Notes under the pieces: generated by a model
Seen by the model: the letters and a program-made list of their open reading frames with translations, nothing else
Databases searched by the model: none
Told to the model about the DNA's origin: nothing
NCBI RefSeq assembly: GCF_010389155.1
Contig: NC_057767.1
Coordinates: 23,695,723 to 23,759,722 of the forward strand
DNA length: 64,000 nt
Origin: Erigeron canadensis
Lineage: Eukaryota; Streptophyta; Magnoliopsida; Asterales; Asteraceae
Direction of reading: 5' to 3'
Made by a program: the position numbers and the translations under genes
Shown here: piece by piece, positions 33,490 through 43,900 of the stretch
Numbering within the stretch: position 1 is the first letter of the stretch
How the letters are laid out: each line of letters starts with the position of its first letter

Positions 33490-34490
33490 CCCCAACTTGG
33501 TTTTTACAACAAATGTTGCTTAAGTGATATGTCGTATTTTATGCCCATTTCTCATAGCTTAAAGTGTCGTTTAGTAAGTTTTACGAGTTGTTTTCGTATA
33601 CATTTGGTGCGTTTATGGTATTTGTTAGTGTTTCAGGTGGAAAACATGTACCTAAGCGATATTTTGCAAAAAATGAAGTTCCTGGAGCAAAATAGGTGTT
33701 TACGGATGTTTCACGTGGCTCGCAAGTGAAAAAATGAAGAAAGTCAAATAGTCAATGCTGGTCAACCTAAAGGTGCGGCGCACTTTCAATAGTGCGTCGC
33801 CGTTATTTGTGTCGAGGAAATAAGTGCTTCGCACCTCAGAAAATGTGCGACGCATATTTGCAATAGACGACAAGGCCAGTCAACAGAAGTCAAAGTCAAG
33901 AAAGTCAACCAAAATGTGCGACGCACTTTGAGAAGTGCGACGCACCTGGGCGCCGTTTCTGCACGCTTTTGTACTCATATAAATAGCTTGCAAACATTTC
34001 GAAAAACCTATCTTTCACTTTCCAGACGATTTTAAGAGCATTTTCTAGGTTTTTTTTTTATCATCTTTCATCATTTTGGAGGATCTAAGGCTCATACGGA
34101 ATCATTTCGTTATTCGATTTCATTTCCTTGTATTCGGTAACAATGAATTCTTTCGTTTTGATTTGTTCTTTCATATTTAATATGAGCGGCTAATCGCCTT
34201 TTCATCCATCTTGATGGAGTGAGACATTATGTAAGGATTGCACAATTTCATTAATTCAAATGATTTGATTTAACGTTGTGTCGTGATCTTGATCTATTAT
34301 TTCTTTATTATTTAATTGTTGATTGCGGATAATTTATATTCATTTCTTGGAGACGACTAGGGTTTGGGTATAGGTTATTTTAATTGCTTTTCATGAAGTA
34401 ATTAGTTCTATGACGGGTACGGTAGAAAGTAATCATTAATTAATAAGAATTAACGGGTTAATGGTTGGGTACAATCAATAGACACAATAT
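33490..34490 (+). mobile_element. LTR or LTR fragment, probable Gypsy (Tat/Ogre-like)
   Basis: This region has the look of a plant Gypsy LTR: a leader with five copies of a GTGCGACGCAC-like motif (33772-33946), a TATAAATA box near 33978, a pyrimidine-rich start-like region and a long AT-rich tail. I found no matching TG/CA ends or target duplication and no coding domain, so the limits are rough. The 89-codon frame at its left end has no family features. Confidence 0.4.
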
Positions 34491-34865
34491 AAACATCTAT
34501 ATCTATATGTAACTCTCAATGAAAAAGAAAGCCTTTTATTTGAGAAAGCCGTAAGAGAGAAAAAGCTATTTGAGTAAAAATCAGATTCAAGAGTAAAATA
34601 TGAAAATTCTGTGGGTGATATACAATAGGTGGGCGGTGGGGTGAAGAATGAGTACTTGCTACTTTTGTAGCACATGGCCAATTTATATGACTTTACATGT
34701 TGTTTCTACCAATATTGTAGCACGTATTTGAAGTTTCAGTACAAAATTAATTAATTTTTTACTTTTGGTCCACCAAGAAAAAAAAGTAAATCAACACATT
34801 TCATTATTAGTTACTCATTTATTTAAATGAAATTGCAATAAAAGTAAGTAAATAACATATTTTTA

Positions 34866-36169
34866 AGTACTACAAAAATCATACTTGAGGTTTGTTCAAA
34901 ATTACACTCGTCACACCTACAATTTAAAAATTACGCGAGACATACCCATCGTTTGCAAAAACCCACACTTATCATACCTAACCCTAACGGAGCTTGACGG
35001 ACTGTTAAGTTTGGTCACATGCCAATCACATGAATGTGTAAAAGACTCTTTTGCCCCATATTTACCCCCCCCCCCCCTTCTCCCTTCCTGTTGCCACTCC
35101 CTTCTTCTTCCCCAAGTTCACCCCAGATTCATTATACTTCATTTTACTTCTTTTAGTTTTAAGTTAAAATATATTTATATCAAAAACCACAACTTACAAA
35201 CACCACTACCTGATAATCATTTGAACAAACCTAAGATGGTTAAACAAGTAGTAAAAAACACAGAATATCTCCAAAATCAAAAGACATAACAATCACCACA
35301 TTGACAAAGCAATCTTATCCTACTTTATTTTAACTTAAAATCTCACTTTTGTTGTATCATCATCATCATCATCATATTTATATATCGACACACACACACA
35401 CACACAAATAATATATATATAATATATATCGACACACACACACACACAATATTGTATAATCCATAAATAAATATAAAATCAGCAAGAAGCAGATCGACGT
35501 CATCGATCCAATGGAGATACTTGAATCCGACTTAGTACTTGAAAAGACCTAAACGTCTTGCTATCACTGTAATAGATCTGATCGAAATATGCCAACACCA
35601 TCTTGGAGGTCGGAATATGCAGATCTTGTTTTATTTCGTAGCCACATACAATGTTATTTATTTGGTAATTAAAATATTTTTTTTTCTTTTCTTTGTTTCC
35701 ATTATATCTATAAATATAAAGCTGTTATTGTAATAATTATTATTATTGATGGAATTGAATATAGAAAAAGATGGTTTTTGTTGTGGATTTTCGATGTGAA
35801 CTTTTAGAAGGTGTTAAATTTTGATGATAATTGTTGTGATTGTGATTTTAATTTGATATTTGTTTGTGATTTTTGATATAAAATTTTAGGATTATATTTG
35901 TTGATGTTATTGAAATCTGGGGGGAAAAAAGAAGAAGAATGAGACGATGATCATGATGAAGAATAGATATGGGTGGAGAAAAGACTATTTAATCCCCTCA
36001 CATGTGTGGCATGTGACCAAACTTAACAGTCCGTCAAGCTCCGTTAGGGTTGGGTATGATAAGTGTGGGTTTTTGCAAACGATAGGTATGTCTCGCGTAA
36101 TTTTTAAATTGTAGGTATGACGAGTGTAGTTTTGAACAAACCTCAGGTATGATTTTTGTAATTTACCCT
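34866..36169. mobile_element. MULE-like element with about 163 bp inverted ends
   Basis: The segments 34872-35034 and about 36000-36159 are near-perfect reverse complements (landmarks ACAAAAATCATAC, TTACGCGAGACATACC, GGAGCTTGACGGACTGTTAA). Long terminal inverted repeats with no transposase indicate a non-autonomous Mutator-like or foldback element. The 960 bp middle holds microsatellites ((CA)n and (TCA)n at 35355-35450, a C run at 35067) and a short stretch near 35510-35640 that could be captured exon sequence. No clean 9 bp duplication was seen. Confidence 0.75.
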
Positions 36170-36204
36170 AAATAATATTGTGTTCTTTCAAAATTAATAT
36201 CTTT

Positions 36205-36298
36205 AATTCTTTGGAGCTCTCTAACGCGGATCCGGTTAAGACAACGTAAGCTAAATCCCCTGTTGCGAGCAAATCCACACCTTTCAAAAAAAAAAAAT
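36205..36298 (+). mobile_element. SINE fragment, 5'-truncated
   Basis: It matches the reverse complement of 27330-27420 in the full-length SINE (shared GCGGATCCGGTTAAGACAAC) and ends in an A12 tail. The tRNA-like head is missing. Confidence 0.7.
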
Positions 36299-36424
36299 AG
36301 TAACAAATTCTTTTATAAATTGTTATTTTACGATGATTCGAATTAAAGTACTAGATTATCTTTGCAGAAACGTTAATATGTGGATTCAATTTTCGAACCT
36401 TCCAATCTGTTTTTACCAAACGTT

Positions 36425-36580
36425 ACGTTTCCTGGGGCAACGCCCGGGTGACAAAACTAGTTATATACTATAATAAAAACAGAAGTACGGGAGTTCATGC
36501 CACTTTATTATTATTATTATTAATTCCGTATTTTAAATTACAACGAGATATGTTATCCGGGCGTTGCCCCGGGAGACATT
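36425..36580. mobile_element. two Helitron-like tails pointing at each other
   Basis: On + a tail GGGGCAACGCCCGGG is followed by TGACAAAACTAG (end 36460) and T. On - the sequence CCCGGGGCAACGCCC is followed by GGATAACATATCTCG, ending at 36544. They are about 80 bp apart and face each other. Neither 5' end was identified; the minus element would extend into the repeat array to the right. Confidence 0.5.
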
Positions 36581-36689
36581 ACATTTGTTAACGATTGAAT
36601 AAAAAATATTATTCAAGATATAATGTGCCATAAATTTTTCAAAGAAAACATGTATTATTCAAATTATTAAAAACTGACATTTGTCAGTT

Positions 36690-37850
36690 AAAAAATGAAC
36701 TGTAGAAGTTTTGTGTGAAAGTCGTTCGCATAAAAGTTTAGTGCTAAAAGTGTAAGTGACTTAAATGTTGTGGTGAAAATAAAAAAGTATAAAAATTTAG
36801 TGCTAAAAGTATAAGGGGTTACAATGTTGTGGTGAAAATAAAATGAATAAAAAGTTTATTATTCTTTACAAGTTTTCCCGTACATTTCTTTTTAGTATGT
36901 GTTAAAAAGTTTGTTGCTAAAGTGTAAAAGGTTAAAATGTTGTAGTTAAAATAGAAGATTATCAAAAAGTAGAAAATTTTAGTGTTAAAAGTGTAAGGAG
37001 TTATGATATTGTAGTGAAAATAAAAAGATTAGAAAGTTTACTAAAAATTATAAAAGTTTTGTTCTAAAAGTGTAAAGAGTGAAACTATTGTGGTGAAAAT
37101 AAAAAATAAAATAAAAAGTATACTATTCTATACACGTTTTTCCATACCTTAAAATAAAAAAAAATTAGAACTATGAAAGTTTAGTACTAAAAGTGTAAAG
37201 AGTTAAAATATTGTAGTGAAAATAAAAAAGAATACAAAGTTTACTAAAAACTATTATAGTTTAGTGCTAAAAGTGTAAAGATTGAAAGCTTTGTGTTCAA
37301 ATTAAAAAGAGTAAAAAGTGTACTAAAAAGTATTATAGTTTAGTGTTAAAAGTGTAAAGATTGAAACTTCTGTGGTGAAAGTAAAAAGAATAAAAAGTAT
37401 ACTATTACTAAAAAATATTATAGTTTAGTGCTAAAAGTGTAAAGATTGAAAGTTTTGTGGTGAAAATAAATAGAACAAAAAGTTTACTAAAAATTATTAT
37501 AATTTAGTGCTAAAAATGTAAAAATTGAAACTTATGTGGTGAAAATAAAAAAATAATAAAAAATATACTATTCTTTACACGCTAAAAAGTTTACTAAAAA
37601 ATATTATAGTTTAGTACTAAAAGTGTAAAGATTGAAAGTTTTATGGTGAAAGTAAAAAGAATAAAAAGTATACTATTACTAAAAAAAATATTATAGTTTA
37701 GTGCTAAAAGTGTAAAGATTGAAAGTTTTGCGGTGAAAATAAATACAACAAAAAGTTTACTAAAAAGTATTATAGTTTAGTGCTAAAAATGTAAAGATTG
37801 AAACTTATGTGGTGAAAATAAAAAAAAATAAAAAATATATTATTTTTTAC
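36690..37850. repeat. AT-rich tandem array, about 85-130 bp units
   Basis: At least ten diverged units are built from the phrases TTTAGTGCTAAAAGTGTAAA, GATTGAAA.TT.TGTGGTGAAAA and AAAAAGTATACTATT. Unit length varies because parts are lost or gained. No coding potential. It may be the body of a Helitron or a local satellite. Confidence 0.75.
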
Positions 37851-37885
37851 CCGCTTTTCAATACTTTGTTTTTAATATATATCTA

Positions 37886-38910
37886 TCTACATTATAAAAC
37901 AGTAGTTAATCGTGCCTTCTGAAACATTCCTCAAAACTAAAACTATGTTTAAACATTGCCACGTAGGATTTATCCTATGTGGCATCTCCACATTTTTTTT
38001 TGACAATATTATATAAATTTAATACAAAATATTAAATAAAAACAATATGATAACAAACCAAATCTCATACTCATATATTTTAAAAGAAAATCCCCGTACA
38101 TGAAATATACAAAATATTCATAATATCAAATCAAATCTTATACTTCTATATTAATTATAAAAATCATAAAGAATCACACTAAAAAAAAGTTAGAGGTTTT
38201 TTCTAAAAATATATATAATAACTTTTTGTTAGAAAAAAAAATACGGCTACTATAGTTAATTCTTTGATTACATATTATTGATTTTAATAAAAAGAAAAAG
38301 TTAGTATTTAGATTGTGCTTAAAAGTAATTACATTAGACTGTTAGAGTCATAACAATCCGTGCGTAAAAGTAGTCCCAACAAGTTTGCATATTTGTTAAA
38401 GTTACTAATAGCTATTAATCCTTTAAAATAAAAGTTTGGTTTTTTACTTATACGTATTATATTTATTATATTTATGTGGGTGTTATATGAATAAATTATT
38501 GTCATGTTTAGTTTTTTGTTTTGTACATATAATTACATTTGATGAATAGATAGACATGTTACAGATTCTCCAGTTTCATTGTTGCTATGTATTATTATTG
38601 AATACAGTACTATATGTTATAATCTTTTTTTAATAACCTATGTAGTAGTCCACATTTAGCACATGTTGTTTAATCTTTTTGTTGACCGGATTTGTTGTTA
38701 ACCATAATATGAAATACAAGGGCCAACAAATGACATGATTGTATTGATTAACACAAAATACTTTTAATAATTATCAATATCCACATCTAGATTATTTTTC
38801 TTACATTCTGTTCATTAATGATATTTTAATTAGCCGTAGATTATTTTTCTTACATTCCGTTCATTAATGATATTTTAATTAGCCGCACATCGTGCGGGTA
38901 AAAGACCTAG
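37886..38910 (+). mobile_element. Helitron, non-autonomous (1025 bp)
   Basis: It starts TCTACATTATAAAACAG after an A and ends GCCGCACATCGTGCGGG plus TAAAAGACCTAG before T. Just before the tail, a 55 bp phrase (TTATTTTTCTTACATTC..TTCATTAATGATATTTT) is tandemly duplicated. The next Helitron begins five bases further on. Confidence 0.75.
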
Positions 38911-38915
38911 TATTA

Positions 38916-39172
38916 TCTATACTCCCTTATAAAGCAAACTAGCTTTAAGTCATTAAGAACCTGAAAAGTCTAAAATGCCCCTCACCGGCCTTAATACATC
39001 TTTCTATACCCATCTTTAGCTTTAAGTCATTAAGAACCTGAAAAGTCTAAAATGCCCCTTACAGGCCTTAATACATTTTTCTATACCCATCTCTACAGTT
39101 GGACTAAACTACCTCTGAATCTATCTCATTCTTAAAACAAAATTCCGCCGCAACGTGCGGGTATTATGCTCG
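38916..39172 (+). mobile_element. Helitron, non-autonomous, with internal duplication
   Basis: It starts TCTATACTCCCTTATAAAGC after an A and ends CCGCCGCAACGTGCGGG plus TATTATGCTCG before T. Most of its interior is a 76 bp unit repeated twice (38943-39094). Five bases separate it from the preceding Helitron in the same orientation. Confidence 0.78.
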
Positions 39173-40982
39173 TAATATATACAAACAAAAGCAAATTAAA
39201 AGAAAAATATCACTTAGAAGATTGGTCAAGTTCCTTGACTTTTATAGCTCATGTCCACGTTTTAATCCTGCCGCCCATTTTTTTTCCAAATCATTTCATC
39301 TATTTTTATGGTAATGGGCCTTAGTCCATAGCATAAATAAGCTGCATACACCAGCCACTAAGTCCACAACAACATGTTTAACGTCGTATTAACATTTTTT
39401 AATTTTTCTTATTACCTCAAAAATTCATTACCATACACTTTTAAATTTACGATTAATCTCAAAAATACAAATATGCACGATTATACCATGTAGCATTGCA
39501 TTGTACTATTTTACATGAAATAACTTGAAAGTTAAAACAAACATGGAAAAAAACATCACAAGCCTTAGTGAGATTTCTCAAACGTAAATCTTATTTTTTG
39601 CCTTAAAGATATAAGCGAAGTTTTGATCATTCTACGCCTTATTCTTGTGCGTATAAGCAGATGCGGTACCAGGAAAAAATTTCAAAGGGGGCAAACTTAG
39701 AAAACTTATGAAAAATAAATCTAAAAGGGGTCAAACTGTTAAAAACCTATAGAAAATTTTTAAAATTTTATGAAAAATTTAAAAATACATGACAAATTTT
39801 AAATTTGGAGGGGGGCATTGGACCCCCTTGCCCCCCCTTAGTACCGCCCCTACGTACAAGTTTATAAGATGAACGTTTAGTTATTCAAAAAGCATGTCAG
39901 CACTATACCCACAAGTTCCTGAATATTTTTTTAACATTCAGTTAGGATACGAAATCAGGAAAATCTCACAGTACAATATCTTGCATGTATCTTAAACAAC
40001 GAGATGTTACAATAAACCATTACAAATATTCGGAGGAAAAACATTAAGATTTGTGGTCTATAAGGATCAAACTTAAAACCTTATATAAAACCGGGTTAAA
40101 TCCTTGGATTAAATAAGATGTGTTACACTAGATCTTTAGTTCATTTTTATATAACCAAATAATCATCCAGTTTATCTCATATATCACTATTTTTTAATAT
40201 GATGATATGGAAACACACAGGGTTGAAATAGCTTGAATGTACAACATCGTGTTCATCATCATCATCATCTCAAATTCTTTCTCTTTCTAAATGCTGGTAA
40301 TATAACAAGCTTAATCAAAAAACAACAGTTCCCAATTCGAAGCAGGGTATAAGGAAGTAAGATTTAGACAGTCTTGTCTCTGTCTAAAAGTGTTAAAAAA
40401 AGACTGCTTCCGACCTCTACCGAATCCCTGCTTCCACAAGCTTAATGATTATAATAATTCCACTATTTAGACGAAAGTTATTAAGAGGCCCTCATAACTA
40501 TATAAGATGGGGTGACCCCTCATAATCTCCATCATAACATCCCTACACCACAACAGTTCTACCACCACAATTGTACCTTACCGCCACCAGCCATTTATCA
40601 TCGTACCCTATGTTTTTTTTTTTTTCAGGTTTTGTTATTTACGCACTTATTCTCAAGGTTTTCTAATTGAAGGTATTTGTGAGATTATTGTGAACTTCTA
40701 ATTTCCTTATTACTAATGTAGATGAACTGTTCGATGAAATGTCCAAGTGAACATAACCCGTGAGTTAATGTTTGCTTCAATGCCAGCCATTTTAGTATTG
40801 GAATCACGACATCTTTTGTCATTTGATTGAATATAGATTATGGAAAGATAAATATCTTAATAGAGGTTATAAAGATCTATACCAAATTCAAACCACTAAA
40901 ATGATCACCTTTACATTGTTATTTTAATGCTAGGAAAACAATATAAAACAAGACTAAACCTTGAAAGATCTATTCATGTGAT
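39173..40982. other. intergenic, one MITE, no gene
   Basis: Downstream of the receptor kinase gene (minus strand). Only the hAT MITE at 39658-39852 was recognised; the rest is AT-rich with no coding or RNA signal. Confidence 0.4.
39658..39852. mobile_element. small hAT-like MITE
   Basis: Inverted ends (CAGATGCGGTACCAGG and CCTTAGTACCGCCCCTA) are flanked by a near-perfect 8 bp duplication, CGTATAAG at 39650-39657 and CGTACAAG at 39853-39860. It is 195 bp and non-coding, and contains a C-run part near 39822-39838. Confidence 0.65.
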
Positions 40983-43900
40983 TTAATGACTTGATGATCT
41001 TATTCCTTCCAACTCAATAGCAACTTCTTTCATAGTTGGCCTTAGCTTACCATTTAGATTTAAGCATCTTTTTGCAAGCTTAGCAACTGCTATGAGATGC
41101 ACTTTTGGACCATCCGACACTCGACTATCAATATTTTCTAAGATAAGCCCTTCATCCATTGACAAAATCAATGATGCCAAGCTTCGTGATTCCCCTGGGC
41201 CTATTGAATATATAGGCTTTTTTCCGGTCAGAAGCTCAACCAAAACAATCCCAAAGCTATAAACGTCGCTTTTTTCTGTGAATTGGTTTGATTGAAAATA
41301 CTCAGGATCCAGGTACCCATATGTCCCTTTGACTAAGGTACTCAAGTGAGTTTGATCTCCCATGACAGACTTTGATATTCCAAAATCTGATAGTTTTGCT
41401 CTAAACTTCTCATCCAAAAGTATGTTGGAAGACTTAATGTCTCGATGGTATATAGGAATGGAAGTCGCAGAATGCATATAAGCAAGAGCTCCAGCAACGT
41501 CTGTAGCAATTGTTATCCTGATACTCCACAACGTAGGAAACTCATAATTCTCATCGTGTAAAAATTGGAAGAGATCTCCATTTGAGACAAATTCGTAGAC
41601 GAGAACTGGAACTTCGGTTTCCAAACAACAGCCCAATAGCTTTACCACATTCCTATGACTAATTTGGGAAAGTAAAAATACCTCATTGATAAATGACTCG
41701 ACTTGAGTTTCATCCACCGACACGGACTTCTTTACTGCTACTATTTTTCCATTTGGTAACATGCCTTTGTATACTGTTCCTTGCCCACCTCGTCCAACTA
41801 TTCTGTTATTGTTATATTGATCGGTAGCTTTCTCCAACTCTTTCGCACAAAACATTCTTGTTCCCTCAATTGCATCTTCACCATTTGATATATGTTGTTG
41901 CAACAATAATCCACCATTTCTTTTGAAGAACTGCTCTCTACTTTTCTTATCTTTCCTCTCTTGTATTACTTTGCTCATCCAAATTGCAAAAACTAGCATT
42001 ATAGTGCCTAAGAAAAAACCTGAACAAATACATCTTTATAATTAAACTCAAAACCATAATAGGCTTCATAAACTGGTGAATATTAATATGTATGTATTGA
42101 TAAATGCCATACCTCTAAAAAATTTTGAGAAAAAAACCCATATAAATAATGGCGTGGCATAACTATAGCCCTATTATATTGAATTATTGTTAATAAGAGG
42201 AGAAAAATGTGTTTGTTAATACATTTAGATCACATACAAATGACAAACCGTAAAGTATATGTAGCAGTCATCCGGTTAAGGTAAAATTTAGTTATGTATC
42301 TTATTTTCATGTATGATATGGTATTAAATATCAGGTTTGAAGATTGATCAGCAGGGAAACTAATGACCAGAAACATATATATGTTCATATGAAAGAGTTA
42401 CCTAACAAAACGAATCCCACCGTGGTTCCTTTTAATTCAAGAGGATCAATACCAAATGGTACAGTTGCATTACCAACGTATCCTGATGAACAAGTACAAT
42501 TGTAACTTCCTTGAGTATTAATGCAGTCACCATTACAAGGGTAGATTTGTGGATAGTCGCATTCGTTGATATCTATAAACCAATAGAAGAAATAATCATA
42601 CAAGTTAGAGAATTTCCATGAAGGTTAATAATCATAAAAAATATGTCCATTCATATGTTAAAATTCTTACCAAACCTCTCTTCTAAGTTATCATAACTAA
42701 ATGTCACACAATTTTTTTAGTTTTTTAAAAAATGATGGGGTGTTGTGGTGACACCAATTAGAGGCGTAAATATACTAGCATTCTACCCGCACGTTGTTAC
42801 GGAAAATTAAAAAACGACGATTAAATGTGAAGGCATGTTTCTAGTGCATGAATCTACGAACAAACTCGTACATCTTGACGATTTATAGAAACCCGATGTT
42901 GATATTTATTTTATGGAGATTTCGATGCTGTATTGTATGTATCGCAATGGAGATGGAGAAGAGAGTGATAAAAGAAAGTGAGGATGTGTTTTGTGTGTCG
43001 TATACGATTTTGTTATAACAAGACCGGTTTAGACAAATCTCTCATCCCAAATTACATTACTTTCAACAAGGGGTGTTTTTTATGGAAACATATTATATGA
43101 TGTTAATCATGGTGCTACATTCACACCAGCTTTAACACATGTTAAATAGCCTCTCAATCTAAGGTTTGTGAAATAAACTTAACATCGTATAACTATATGA
43201 TGTTAACATCATATAAGTTATCCCATTTTTATTAGGTAGTAGAGATATGTTATCCCCTTAGTTTAATTTTTGAACTAATTGCAAATTTTGGTCTTCGTGA
43301 TATCACACCTTTTGCAAAAATTGGTCAAAATTTTGAAAAGTCACATTTTTTGTGCCAAAAGAGTATTTTTTACAAGAATAGTCCAAAAGCTAACTTTTAA
43401 TAAGTAAAGTTGGGATTGGACTGATATTTGTTTTTAATGATTTTTTTACAGTACGGTGAGTACTGATAAGTACTGATAAGCCACTAGGATGGTCTCATGC
43501 ACATCCCTAGTGAAGGTTGATTTGTGTTCACTTTTAACAAACTTTTCAAATTATCATCCTTTAGTTTTATTATATTTTTGAGAAAATTACATTTTTGGTA
43601 CATCAAGTTGGCAACTGTTACACTTTTAGTCCCTAACTCAAAAAATTGCAGCTTTCATACCTAAAGTTTTGTGTTTTTTTTCCAGTTTTGCTACCACGTT
43701 CATACGGCGTTAATTTTTGCCGTTAACGCCCTCACGTGACAAACACGTGAGGGGTATTTTCGTCTTTTGGCATCCTCTTTTTGAGAAAATGACACTTTTG
43801 ATACCTAAAGTTGTCAATTTTTTCACTTTTGGTACCTCAAGTTGTCCATTTTAACGGAATCTGTTACAGATGAATATATTTGCTACAAACGAGATTAGAT

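Noticed and set aside
34885..35289. 134-codon + frame
   Set aside because: It starts in the inverted end of the MULE-like element and runs through a C tract and AT-rich filler; no domain features.
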